A stretch of 64,000 nt of DNA from Flavobacterium ginsengisoli. Its GTDB lineage: Bacteria > Bacteroidota > Bacteroidia > Flavobacteriales > Flavobacteriaceae. Each line of letters starts with the position of its first letter. Position 1 is the stretch's first letter. Positions 47,619 through 56,990 of the stretch are shown here, piece by piece. The stretch lies in the NCBI RefSeq assembly GCF_029625315.1, contig NZ_CP121110.1, positions 921,501 to 985,500 on the forward strand, given 5' to 3'. The notes under the pieces are model-generated. The model was not told where the DNA came from. It saw nothing but the letters and a program-made list of their open reading frames with translations, and made no database searches. The translations under genes and the position numbers were made by a program.

Positions 47619-48904
47619 TTATTCTAAACTCTTTAATCTTAAGGTCACGGCGTTTTTATGCGCTTGCAATCCTTCAGCTTCAGCCATTCTTTCGATAGCG
47701 TTTCCAATATTCTGAATCCCTTTTTCTGATATTTTTTGGAATGTCATCGATTTCATAAAGCTGTCCAAATTTACACCGCTGTAATTCTTAGCGTAACCGT
47801 TCGTCGGCAAAGTATGATTGGTTCCAGATGCATAATCTCCAGCACTTTCTGGCGTATAATTCCCAATAAAAACAGAACCTGCATTTACGATTCCATTACA
47901 ATAGAAATCATCATATTCAGAACAAATAATAAAGTGTTCTGGTCCATATTCATTGATTAAATCTAAAGCGATTTGATCGTTTTCAACAAAAATTAGCTTT
48001 GAATTCTCAATGGCTTTTTCTGCAATTGCTTTTCGCGGAAGCACTTGTAATTGAGTCTGAACTTCTTTTTCTACTTCGTCAATTAATTTTTTTGAAGTCG
48101 AAACCAAAATTACCTGACTATCTGTTCCGTGCTCTGCTTGAGATAGTAAATCTGAAGCTACAAAAGCAGGGACTGCGCTATCATCTGCGACAATTAACAA
48201 TTCTGAAGGGCCAGCAGGCATATCGATTGCTACTCCAAACTGAGTTGCCAACTGTTTTGCTACGGTTACAAACTGATTTCCTGGTCCGAAAATTTTATAT
48301 ACTTTCGGAATAGATTGTGTGCCGAAAGTCATTCCTGCAATGGCTTGAATTCCGCCAACTTTCAAAATTTTAGTTACTCCACATAAATTCGCAGACGTAC
48401 AAAATTGCTGGATTTATTTTTCCTTTTTTATCTGGTGGCGAACACAAAACAATCTCTTTACAACCCGCAATTTCAGCCGGAACAGCAAGCATTAAAACAG
48501 TTGAAAACAATGGTGCTGTTCCTCCTGGAATATATAAACCAATTTTCTGAATTGGTCTTTTTTTCTTGCCAGCAGTTTACCCCTTCAATCGTTTCAACAG
48601 AAACACGATCTGTTTTTTGAGCGTTATGAAAATTATAAATATTGTTTTTTGCTAATTCGATCGCTTCCTTCAATTCAATCGGAATCAGACTAATTGCTTC
48701 TTCAATTTCTGCTTGAGAAACTTCATAATTGTCTAACGAAATTCCGTCAAAAATCGAAGTGTATTTCGCAACCGCTTCATCTCCTTTTCTCTGAACCTCT
48801 TTAAAAATCTCTTTTACTGTAACTTCAATATCATCAACAGTTTGTGTTGGTCTCTTTAATATTTCTAACCAGATTTCTGGTTTTGGACTGATTATTTTAT
48901 TCAT
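47619..48904 (-). pseudogene. hisD: Histidinol dehydrogenase (hisD), two frame breaks
   Basis: Corrected length about 427 residues. The N-terminal fragment (48473-48904) begins MNKIISPKPEIWLEILKRP; the downstream fragment (47619-48365) has MKVGGIQAIAGMTFGTQ, the GPAGPSELLIVAD region and the metal site in SAGDYASGTNHTLPTNGYA. Breaks are an A-run one base too long (T7 at 48558-48564) and GCAGAC (48391-48396). Oxidises histidinol to histidine, the last two steps. Second gene of the operon. Confidence 0.92.
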
Positions 48905-49032
48905 TTTTTTTAAGCTTTAAGCTTTAAGCTGTAGGCTTTAGGCTTTATTAACGTTGTGTTTATTTTTTGCATTAGGAGCAAGCTTTTCAAAAGCGTAAAG
49001 CTTAAAGCTTACTGCCTAAAGCGGGCGCAGCC
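48905..49032. repeat. Inverted repeat in the hisG-hisD spacer
   Basis: TAAGCTTTAAGCTGTAGGCT repeats in the opposite sense as GTAAAGCTTAAAGCTTACTG (revcomp CAGTAAGCTTTAAGC). Includes GCTTT words in direct repeat. Confidence 0.6.
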
Positions 49033-49889
49033 CTAAAGAACCATTTTCTCAATTGGGCAAACCAGAATTCCTTCTGCTCCAACTTCTTTTAGTTGATCAA
49101 TTACATCCCAGAAAGTATCTTTGTCAATTACCGAGTGAACACTGCTCCAGCCTTCCTGTGCCAATGGCAAAACGGTTAAACTTCTTAAAACTGGAAGAAT
49201 TTTTCCAACTGCATCAATTTTATCATTTGGAACGTTCATTAAGATATATTTTGAATTTCTAGCTCTTAAAACGGCTTGAATCCTGAATTTTAAAGTGTCA
49301 ATGTGTTTTTGAATTTCTGGAGAAACTTTTGGAGAAACAGCTAGAACTGCCTCACTTTTCAAAATAACTTCAACTTCTTTTAAATTGTTTTTGAATAAAG
49401 TGCTTCCGCTTGAAACAATGTCTACAATAGCGTCAGCAAGACCAATATTTGGTGCGATTTCTACAGAACCAGAAATCTGGTGAATATCAACACTTAAACC
49501 AAATTTACTGAAATATTCGTTAACTGTATTTGGATAAGAAGTAGCAATACGAAGTCCAGCTAAATCCTGAACCGAATTGTATTCGAAAGTTTTAGGAACT
49601 GCTACTGAAACTTTACATTTTGAGAAACCAAGTTTTGAACTACTTCTATTCCTTTTCCTTTTTCTACCAAAAGATTGTCGCCAACGATTGCTAAATCTAC
49701 CACTCCATCAATTAAGTATTGAGGAATATCTGAATTTCTTAGATATAAAACTTCAAGAGGAAAATTTGAAGCTTCTGCTTTTAATTGGTCGATTCCGTTA
49801 TTGATTGAAATACCGCAATCTTTAAGAATTTGGATACTGTCTTCGTTTAAACGACCTGATTTTTGAATTGCAATTTTTAAAGTACTCAT
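49033..49889 (-). pseudogene. hisG: ATP phosphoribosyltransferase (hisG), long form, one frame break
   Basis: Corrected length about 285 residues, the long HisG with a C-terminal ACT-like regulatory domain, which binds histidine. N-terminus MSTLKIAIQKSGRLNEDS, then VLYLRNSDIPQYLIDGVVDL and GDNLLVEKGKGIEVVQNL. The frame breaks at 49627-49629: two G where three are needed to continue GFSKCKVSVAVPKTF. First and committed step of histidine synthesis; first structural gene, preceded by the his attenuator. Confidence 0.92.
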
Positions 49890-49937
49890 TTTTTTAGTTG
49901 TTGTTTGATTAATAGTTTGAGTACAAAGAATTGGTAT

Positions 49938-49971
49938 AAAAAAACCCGTTTGATGTACTCAAACGGGTTTT
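49938..49971 (-). terminator. Attenuator terminator of the his leader
   Basis: 12-bp stem AAACCCGTTTGA / TCAAACGGGTTT with a 5-base loop, then T7 on the minus strand, 28 bp past the leader stop and about 49 bp before hisG. Confidence 0.9.
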
Positions 49972-49998
49972 AAAATATGATGATTTACACACATACCA

Positions 49999-50058
49999 TT
50001 AACACATCGCTTGAGAGCAATAATGAAAATGATGATGATGTAATTGATTTGAAATCAT
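49999..50058 (-). CDS. hisL: his leader peptide (attenuation), 19 residues
   Basis: Minus-strand ORF with ATG at 50058 and TAA at 49999-50001, translating to MISNQLHHHHFHYCSQAMC: four His in a row and a fifth two residues on. It precedes the terminator at 49938-49971 and hisG. The leader segment CTCAAGCG (minus strand, 50008-50015) can pair with CGTTTGAG of the terminator 5' arm and loop (49958-49965), with one G-U pair, giving a candidate antiterminator. A -7 box TATATTTG lies about 36 bp upstream. I recognise the layout as a his leader. Confidence 0.85.
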   Translation of the reverse strand: MISNQLHHHHFHYCSQAMC

Positions 50059-50093
50059 TGTTTGGTTTGTTTTATAATTCTTTGATTCGGTTG

Positions 50094-50125
50094 CAAATAT
50101 ACTAGATAAAATAATTAAAAAACAA
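50094..50125 (-). promoter_or_regulatory. Putative his operon promoter
   Basis: TATATTTG at 50094-50101 on the minus strand with TTG (50123-50125) 21 bp further upstream, matching the -7/-33 pattern. Just upstream of the leader ORF. Confidence 0.6.
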
Positions 50126-50198
50126 TTTTTAATTTAACTTAACGATAGTTTATTGTTAAAAATCGTTTTAGACCACATTTTTTGCAATGATTTTAAAA

Positions 50199-51599
50199 TT
50201 ACTTTAACGAATTATCATATTCTTCAAAAACCAATAAAACGCTAGTTCCTTTTCCTATTTCACTTTCAATTTTAAACTTAACCTGAAGTAAATCTGTCAT
50301 TCTTTTTACAATAAATAATCCAAGTCCTGTTCCTTTAATTTCTGAGTGATTGAGAGAATCTGATCTAAAAAACGGATTTAAGATAGATTCCAAATCCTTC
50401 TTAGCAATGCCGATTCCTTGATCTACAATAGTACAAATAACTTTATCATTTTGTCTAGACAATGAAATTCGAACTTCGCTATTACGTTTTGAATATTTAA
50501 CAGCATTAGAAATGATATTTCGAAGAATCGTGACGGTTAAATAATTATCAGAATAAATATAAAACTCTTCTGAAGCATCTAGAACCACATTTATTTGTTG
50601 TGATTTAATCTTATCTGCATTCAACGTCAAAACATCTAAAACTACTGCATTTAGATAAATATTTTCTTTGTTAATATTTTGTTTTTGATTCTCAAAACGA
50701 GCCATCAAAAGAAGCTGATCTACAAGAGAATTTAAGTGATCTACTTCATTAATGCAATAGTTTATTTTTTCTTCGTATTCCTTACTATCTCTAGGTTTAC
50801 GTATAAGCACTTCAAGTGTTCCTTTAATTACAGTAAGAGGTGTTCTTAACTCGTGTGAAGCGTCAGATGTGAACTGTTTTTCACGTTCTATGGCGTCTTC
50901 AATTCGATTCAATAAATTATTAATTGTTTTTGAAAGCGTAAACAATTCGTCTCTTGTTTTTGGCAACGGAATCCTTGCTTTTAGGTTGTCTTTCGTAATA
51001 ATTTTAGAAGTCTGAATAATATTATTTATTGGCCTAATACTTCGTCCTGCAAAGAATCTTGCCAGAAAAAACAAAATCAAAAGAATAATTGGAAATGCAA
51101 TCATTAATGTATCTAACAGGTTTTGCAAGACTTTTGACGAATCTGAAAGCGACATTGCAATAATCAAATATCCAATTTTTTTAGTTCCAATATGCAGTGG
51201 AACTTGAATTTGACGAATTTTATTACCTAGCAGTTTAGTATCATAAAGCTCAAAATGATCTTTATTTTTATGAAAAATAAGCTTCTCATTTTTAAGATTG
51301 GGAGACTTTTCAATTATGTTTTTATTCAAATCTAAAAATTGGACAAAAACAGGATTTACATCAACAGAATTGTGTTCTCTTTCTTCCCATTCTTCACTAT
51401 CCATAAAAACAACAACACCATTTTCAATTCTTAATTCTTTTAAATGATCTTGAACTTCTATGTTTAAGTTTTCATCAATATGATTGTAAACCGTCAGTTT
51501 TACAATGAAATAAATTGCAGAAAAAACCACTAAAACAAGAAGCCCTGTTCCTACAATATAGTTTAATGCAATTCTATTTTTAAAGGAGAGTGATGTCAT
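50199..51599 (-). CDS. Sensor histidine kinase
   Basis: 466 residues from ATG at 51599 (MTSLSFKNRIALNYIV), four bases after the response regulator stop; longer ORF starts upstream overlap that gene. Two membrane segments frame a periplasmic part of about 130 residues; a HAMP linker follows (FFAGRSIRPINNIIQTSKII). Phosphoacceptor His in DASHELRTPLTVIKG, N-box LRNIISNAVKYS, G-boxes DQGIGIAKKDL and GTGLGLFIVKRM. Likely partner of the response regulator. Signal unknown. Confidence 0.9.
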   Translation of the reverse strand: MTSLSFKNRIALNYIVGTGLLVLVVFSAIYFIVKLTVYNHIDENLNIEVQDHLKELRIENGVVVFMDSEEWEEREHNSVDVNPVFVQFLDLNKNIIEKSPNLKNEKLIFHKNKDHFELYDTKLLGNKIRQIQVPLHIGTKKIGYLIIAMSLSDSSKVLQNLLDTLMIAFPIILLILFFLARFFAGRSIRPINNIIQTSKIITKDNLKARIPLPKTRDELFTLSKTINNLLNRIEDAIEREKQFTSDASHELRTPLTVIKGTLEVLIRKPRDSKEYEEKINYCINEVDHLNSLVDQLLLMARFENQKQNINKENIYLNAVVLDVLTLNADKIKSQQINVVLDASEEFYIYSDNYLTVTILRNIISNAVKYSKRNSEVRISLSRQNDKVICTIVDQGIGIAKKDLESILNPFFRSDSLNHSEIKGTGLGLFIVKRMTDLLQVKFKIESEIGKGTSVLLVFEEYDNSLK

Positions 51600-51603
51600 T
51601 TTG

Positions 51604-52266
51604 CTAATCATTGGCAATATACCCAATACCACGAATGGTTTTTATATAATCTTCTTCAATTTTAAGATTTAGTTTTTTTCGAATTGCATTCATAAAAACA
51701 TCAATAACACCAGTGTCGTACTCAAAATTAATTTCCCACACATCTCTCAAAATTTGATTTCTAGTGCAGACTTTTCCTTTGTTTTGAATTAAATATGCCA
51801 ACAATTCAAACTCTCGTTGTGTAAGCGAAATTTCTTCTTCTCCTTTCAAAACAATATGTCTGGATAAGTCCATTGTAATATTTCCTAAAGTCAAAGTTTC
51901 AATTTGCTTTTTATTTCTAAAGTGAACTTTAATTCGTTCAACCAATTCCTCAAAACTGAAAGGTTTTTTGATATAATCGTTTGCGCCCGCTTTCAATCCT
52001 TCAATCGTCTCTTGCACAGTATCTTTTGCTGTTAAAAAAATAATTGGCGTAGTTTGATCCTTAATTCTAATGGCTTTACACAGATCAAGTCCGTTGATTT
52101 TTGGCAACATCCAATCCAGAAGAATCAAATCAAATTTTTGTTCTTGAACTAGTTCAAAACCTTTTGAACCATCGGCAGCAGTAGTAATTTGATAACCTTC
52201 CTCGAGCAAGCCTTGTTTTAGAAATTGAACAATTCCTACTTCGTCTTCAACTATTAAAATATGCAT
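51604..52266 (-). CDS. OmpR-type response regulator
   Basis: 220 residues. Receiver domain with MHILIVEDEVGIVQFL, phospho-Asp in DLILLDWMLPKING, and the Lys in KKPFSFEEL. C-terminal winged helix has SLTQREFELLAYLIQNKGKV and YIKTIRGIGYIAND. Paired with the histidine kinase 4 bp downstream. It is divergent from the sulfatase gene, suggesting (position only) that it may control that gene. Confidence 0.92.
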   Translation of the reverse strand: MHILIVEDEVGIVQFLKQGLLEEGYQITTAADGSKGFELVQEQKFDLILLDWMLPKINGLDLCKAIRIKDQTTPIIFLTAKDTVQETIEGLKAGANDYIKKPFSFEELVERIKVHFRNKKQIETLTLGNITMDLSRHIVLKGEEEISLTQREFELLAYLIQNKGKVCTRNQILRDVWEINFEYDTGVIDVFMNAIRKKLNLKIEEDYIKTIRGIGYIAND

Positions 52267-52441
52267 TTATCGTATCTGATTAAAATTTGAATTTCTTTTT
52301 GTAATCCAAAGATAAATAATTTAGCTCTCAGAAATGACCTACACTATCAATTAATAAAGAAAACCAGAATCTTAAGTAAATATTAAGCTAATGTTAAGTA
52401 AGGTAAAAGTCGAACTTAATCTGACGTTAATGATTCGTAAG

Positions 52442-52449
52442 TAATTTTG
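52442..52449 (+). promoter_or_regulatory. Putative -7 box of the sulfatase gene
   Basis: TAATTTTG fits TAnnTTTG, 14 bp before the ATG at 52464. Confidence 0.5.
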
Positions 52450-52463
52450 TAAAAAAATAACTG

Positions 52464-54603
52464 ATGAATTTTTTCAAAAAACTTTCGCCGTTTTACAATC
52501 TGGCACTGCTTTATTTTGTTGTAAGTTTCACACTTAGAATTGTTTTACTTTTTCACCCAATTACTCAAAGCTCTTTTTCATTTATCGAGAGCTTAAAGAT
52601 TTTTTCGCTGGGTTTAGTTTCAGATTTTTTTGTTTTCTCGATAGCATTAGCCTTCTTATGGCTTTATCTTATTTTTATTTCAAATTCAAAATACAATAAA
52701 CCTTACGGATATATTATACTGGCAGGTTTTTTGGCGCTTTTAATTTATATAGCGTCAGGAAAAAGCATTTTTGACGAGTATGGAGGTGCTTTGCCAAAAA
52801 TCGTTTTGATTTTTGTTTCGCTCAAAACACTTTTGTTTGCGCTTTTTCTTTTCTTACCAAAGCACAGAAATAAAATTAGATACTGGCTTTTTGCATTTGT
52901 GATCTTTCTTTATGTTTTACTAATTCTTCAGAATGCAATTAGCGAATTTTTCTTCTGGAATGAATTTGGCGTAAAATACAATTTTATAGCTGTCAATTAT
53001 CTAATTTACACAAATGAAGTTATTGGAAACATCATGCAGTCTTATCCTGTAATTCCAATATTCTCAACTTTGTTTGCCATTACAGGAATTATAACCTATT
53101 TTATTATCAAGAATTCTAGAAATTATATTGATGAAATTCCAAGTTTTAGCGAAAAAATAAAAATCACAGCACTTTATGCAGTGTTATTTATTACTGCTTT
53201 AGTAGCTGTTCCTGGATTAGCCAAAACAGAAAATTCTAAAAATGTTTTTGTAAACGAATTACAATCTAACGGAATCTACAAGTTTTATTTAGCCTTCCAA
53301 AATAACAAATTGGACTATTACAAATTCTACAAAACGATTCCTAATGAGAAAGCATTTGCCATTTTAAAACAAGAATTGCCTGCTATTTCTGGAAAAAATA
53401 CACTTAGAGAAATAAAAGAAGATTCGTTAGAACAACGAAAAAATGTGGTTTTAATTACGGTTGAAAGCTTAAGTGCCGATTTCATGAAAATGTACGGAAA
53501 CGAGCAAAATATTACTCCATTTTTAGATAGTCTTGCTCAAAAAAGTTTACTTTTTACAAATGTTTATGCTTGCAGGAAACAGAACTGTACGTGGTCTTGA
53601 AGCTGTAACCTTGTGCCTTCCTCCTACAGCTGGCGAAAGTGTTGTAAAAGAGAAGACAATAAAAATAAGTTCTCAACTGGATCTATTTTTCTTCAAAAAG
53701 GCTACAATGTAAAGTTTATGTATGGTGGAGATGCTTTTTTTGACAACATGCAGGACTTTTACTCAGGAAACGGATATCAAATTGTTGACAAATCAAGCTT
53801 CGCTAAAAATGAAGTCACTTTTTCTAACGTATGGGGAGTTTGCGATGAAGATATGTACAATAAAGCTATTAAAATCATGAATGCTGAAGCAAAGGAAAAC
53901 AAACCTTTCTTTAACCATATCATGACAGTTAGCAATCACAGGCCGTTTACTTATCCAGACAATAAAATTGATATTCCTGGAAATATTAAATCTCGTGATG
54001 GTGGCGTAAAATATACTGATTATGCACTTCGTCAATTTTTTAAGCAAGCTGAGAAACAACCTTGGTATAAAAATACTGTTTTTGTAATTGTAGCCGACCA
54101 TTGTGCTTCAAGTGCAGGAAAAACAGAACTTCCATTAGACAAATATAGAATTCCAGCATTAATTTACACACCAGGTGCAAAACCTGAAAAGTTCAATAAA
54201 TTAATGTCACAAATCGATGTTATGCCAACATTATTTGGACTTCTAAATTTTGATTATCATAGTAAATTTTTTGGTTGTGATGTTCTTAAAACAGACTATC
54301 AACCTCGAGCTTTTATAGCTACTTATCAGGATTTAGGTTTAATAAAAGATAATGTTTTAACTATACTTTCTCCTAAACAACAGATACAACAGTTTCAGTT
54401 AAAACTTAACGAGAAAACTGGAATTTCTCCTGAATTTCAAATTTATTACGATGAAATTCCATTAAAATCAAAGAATCAAAGTTTAATCGAGCAAACTATT
54501 TCTTATTACCAAGTCTGCTTCCTATGTCTTGAAAGAAAAAGAATATCAGTTTAAAGAAATTGCAAATAAGAATAAAAAATTATACGCAAACGTTCGTGAC
54601 TAA
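52464..54603 (+). pseudogene. LTA-synthase-like membrane sulfatase, three frame breaks
   Basis: Corrected length about 712 residues. Five or so N-terminal membrane segments, then an extracytoplasmic sulfatase domain: VVLITVESLSADFMKMYGNE, GNRTVRGLEAVTL-like segment whose Thr is the expected nucleophile, KFMYGGDAFFDNMQDF, and IVADHCASSAGK (metal Asp-His). Breaks are GCTTGC (53568-53573), A4 for A5 (53646-53649) and GTCTGC (54513-54518). Likely transfers a phosphoglycerol or phosphoethanolamine group to an envelope glycan or lipid. Confidence 0.85.
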
Positions 54604-54612
54604 TACAAAAAG

Positions 54613-54640
54613 AAACCCGGCATCTGCCGGGTTTTCTTTT
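54613..54640 (+). terminator. Intrinsic terminator after the sulfatase gene
   Basis: Hairpin AAACCCGGCA / TGCCGGGTTT with a 2-base loop and a T-rich tail, 9 bp after the stop. Confidence 0.85.
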
Positions 54641-54766
54641 TATAAATCTTTTTATTTGCGACTGTTTTTTAATCGCAGAGAATGCTAAGATTTTTTAGAA
54701 GCTATCTTTTCCTTGTGTGATTAGTGAAACCCAAGCTGTTTTTTTCGATATTTATATTATAAAAAC

Positions 54767-54801
54767 AAACCCGACAGGTTTTTTAAACTTGTCGGGTTTG
54801 T
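54767..54801. repeat. CCGACAGG-type palindrome, copy 2
   Basis: CAAACCCGACA / TGTCGGGTTTG arms. Longer than the copy at 37687-37711. Lies between convergent genes. Confidence 0.8.
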
Positions 54802-54861
54802 TTTATTTTAAGGATTTCATAGAAACTAGAAAACTTAAACTATGAAATTTGAAATCAATAT

Positions 54862-55860
54862 TTAATCATTTTGATTTTTCATTCCAAACAAATCACCTTT
54901 TTGAAACAATTTCAAATCATCTTGTAAAGCTTGATAATTTCTTTGTGTAACCGCTGGAGCATCTAAATCGCTCAAATCTGGTTTTCCAGCATTTATCCAT
55001 GCAGTATACCAAAAACTTGCAGTTGCGACAATAGCTTTTTTCATTTGGCTTTCAACCATTCCGTTTAATTGTTCGTGAAGCTTTTTAGCATAATCCTCAG
55101 AAAAAACAGCAGTATTGTATCTCGTTTTCATTACATTTCCTTCTGCATCTAATTTAAATACTTTGTCTTGAGGAGTTGCAGTTCTCAATTTTTTATCGAT
55201 ATCCAATAAAGGTTGCGCCAAGCTATGAGTATCGTTAATCAAGTCCCAAATTGCTTTGTGAACGTCTGGATAATACTGTGCTTCAGGAACATTTAATTTA
55301 TAATTTTTAACAAACAACTCTGGTAATCTACTTTCCCAAAGTGAGTGAATTCCTTTTTGATCTGTTAATTGTCCGTCGTGATTTGCAGAAGTATGTAATG
55401 GCATGTGCGCATCACCAACATAATGTCCTAAATCTGCGACAAGGAATAAGATTTCAGCTTTATTTTTATCTTTAAAAGCTTTTGTCAATTTTGCCATCAT
55501 ATCTTCCATATACCATGGTAAGATTCCGTTATCCGACAAGAATTTAGCATCGTATTTTTGTTTTGCCTCTTCTAATGTTTTCGGATAAGTGTCTGCAGGA
55601 CCAAAGTTCTCCATGTCAAAATAATGTCTTGGTCCTTCTTCTTTATAGTTTAAAGCATACTTACGGATATCTGGAACCGAAGCTTCTTGGGTAATAAAAT
55701 CAATGTGATTATAGAAAAATATCTGCAATTGTTTTGGTAAAGCCATTACAGCAGCTTTGTTAATACGTTCATGGCCAACAGTTCCCCATGATAACATAAT
55801 AAAGCCAATAACTAATACACCGAAAGCGATTAATTTTGGTCTCATTTGGATTTTTTTCAT
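54862..55860 (-). CDS. S1/P1 nuclease / zinc-dependent phospholipase C fold protein
   Basis: 332 residues from ATG at 55860 (MKKIQMRPKLIAFGVLV), with a signal peptide that ends just before the mature N-terminus SWGTVGHERI. That fold uses an N-terminal Trp and several His/Asp to bind three zincs: here WGTVGHERI, LGHYVGDAHMPLHTSANHD and LWESRLPELF. It is expected to be a secreted or periplasmic nuclease or phospholipase. The C-terminus lacks an extra domain. Confidence 0.85.
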   Translation of the reverse strand: MKKIQMRPKLIAFGVLVIGFIMLSWGTVGHERINKAAVMALPKQLQIFFYNHIDFITQEASVPDIRKYALNYKEEGPRHYFDMENFGPADTYPKTLEEAKQKYDAKFLSDNGILPWYMEDMMAKLTKAFKDKNKAEILFLVADLGHYVGDAHMPLHTSANHDGQLTDQKGIHSLWESRLPELFVKNYKLNVPEAQYYPDVHKAIWDLINDTHSLAQPLLDIDKKLRTATPQDKVFKLDAEGNVMKTRYNTAVFSEDYAKKLHEQLNGMVESQMKKAIVATASFWYTAWINAGKPDLSDLDAPAVTQRNYQALQDDLKLFQKGDLFGMKNQND

Positions 55861-56003
55861 TTGTTTTTTTATTAGAGGGAGCAAATTTAGTTTTAATTAA
55901 AGAATACGCAAAAAATACTATCAATAAGATTCTGTAATTTTAACTTTTTGAGATTTTACCTCGTAAAAACAGCATAATTTCATATTAACAATAATTTTCT
56001 TTA

Positions 56004-56011
56004 TACATTTG
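56004..56011 (+). promoter_or_regulatory. Putative -7 box
   Basis: TACATTTG fits TAnnTTTG, 23 bp before the ATG at 56035. Confidence 0.5.
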
Positions 56012-56034
56012 CTTTACCATCAAAATTCAATTTT

Positions 56035-56985
56035 ATGCGCCAAATTACTTTAAATTTATTTCTATTAATTTCTACCTTTTGCTTTGCACAAGAAACTGAT
56101 TTGAAATTAAAAAACGTCAGTGACACCATATTAAATCAAAAAAGAGTCCTTAAGGTATCTGATCCTTTGAATGGTGAAAAAACAATGCAAAAATTGTTTC
56201 CAGGTAATTTATATCACCTTTCCGATAAAAATACTTTCATAAGCTGGAAATGTAAATCCTGCAAACCTTCGTCTTTTGTTGATGTAAATGGCGTAGAAGG
56301 AGATCAAATGTTTCCTTATAGCGAAGGTGTAGCCACAAGACTTTTGGCTAATATTGATTATAGCGATTCTAAAGGAAATCAGTTTAAAATTTTAGTTTTC
56401 AATCATTCTGTTCATGATGAAGACGGCTTGCAAACAGGACGTTTTTCTGGCGGATTATTAGGCGTGGCTAAATTCGAAAAGAACAGTAATGTTTGGGAAA
56501 TGAAATCTTTTCAACCTGCAGTTGTCGCTTTTGGATCTTTTGCACAATGTCCAACTCCTAAACTAGTTGAAATTGGAGAAGATCAATTTGCTTTATCACT
56601 TGTTCATGCCAATGGTGGCGCAGGTGCTCCATATAACGGTTATTTATACCTAATCGCCGGATTTGATGGAAAATATCAGCCTCTAATGGAAATTGATTAT
56701 TACTCTCTTTTCAATAGCATTAGCTCAGAATGGTCAAGCACTTATACTGTCGTTACAGATAATAATAAAAAATTCTTTAGAGATTTTAAAATCGTAACAA
56801 AAGGTTCATACAAAAAAGCAAAAGGTACAGAAGATGATTTCGAAGTTGATTTACCGGCTGAACTTGCAGAAATGGCAAAAACCAAAAAGCAATTTAATTT
56901 TGTAATTGAAAGGCATTACTCATTCAAAGGAAAATTTTACAAAATGATTGACAAACCAATTGTAAAATTCTCCAATGTAAAATAA
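56035..56985 (+). CDS. Secreted protein of unknown function
   Basis: 316 residues with a signal peptide (MRQITLNLFLLISTFCFAQ). The mature part is likely beta-rich, with FISWKCKSCKPSSFVDVNG (a Cys pair), FVDVNGVEGDQMFPYSEG, LVHANGGAGAPYNGYLYLIA. No catalytic motif recognised. It is secreted or periplasmic and stands alone between two minus-strand genes. Confidence 0.7.
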   Translation: MRQITLNLFLLISTFCFAQETDLKLKNVSDTILNQKRVLKVSDPLNGEKTMQKLFPGNLYHLSDKNTFISWKCKSCKPSSFVDVNGVEGDQMFPYSEGVATRLLANIDYSDSKGNQFKILVFNHSVHDEDGLQTGRFSGGLLGVAKFEKNSNVWEMKSFQPAVVAFGSFAQCPTPKLVEIGEDQFALSLVHANGGAGAPYNGYLYLIAGFDGKYQPLMEIDYYSLFNSISSEWSSTYTVVTDNNKKFFRDFKIVTKGSYKKAKGTEDDFEVDLPAELAEMAKTKKQFNFVIERHYSFKGKFYKMIDKPIVKFSNVK

Positions 56986-56990
56986 TGACA

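Noticed and set aside
47619..48904. Programmed ribosomal frameshifting in hisD, ilvB and others
   Set aside because: There are too many sites, in both directions, in ordinary enzymes, and no slippery site plus stimulatory hairpin is visible at each site.
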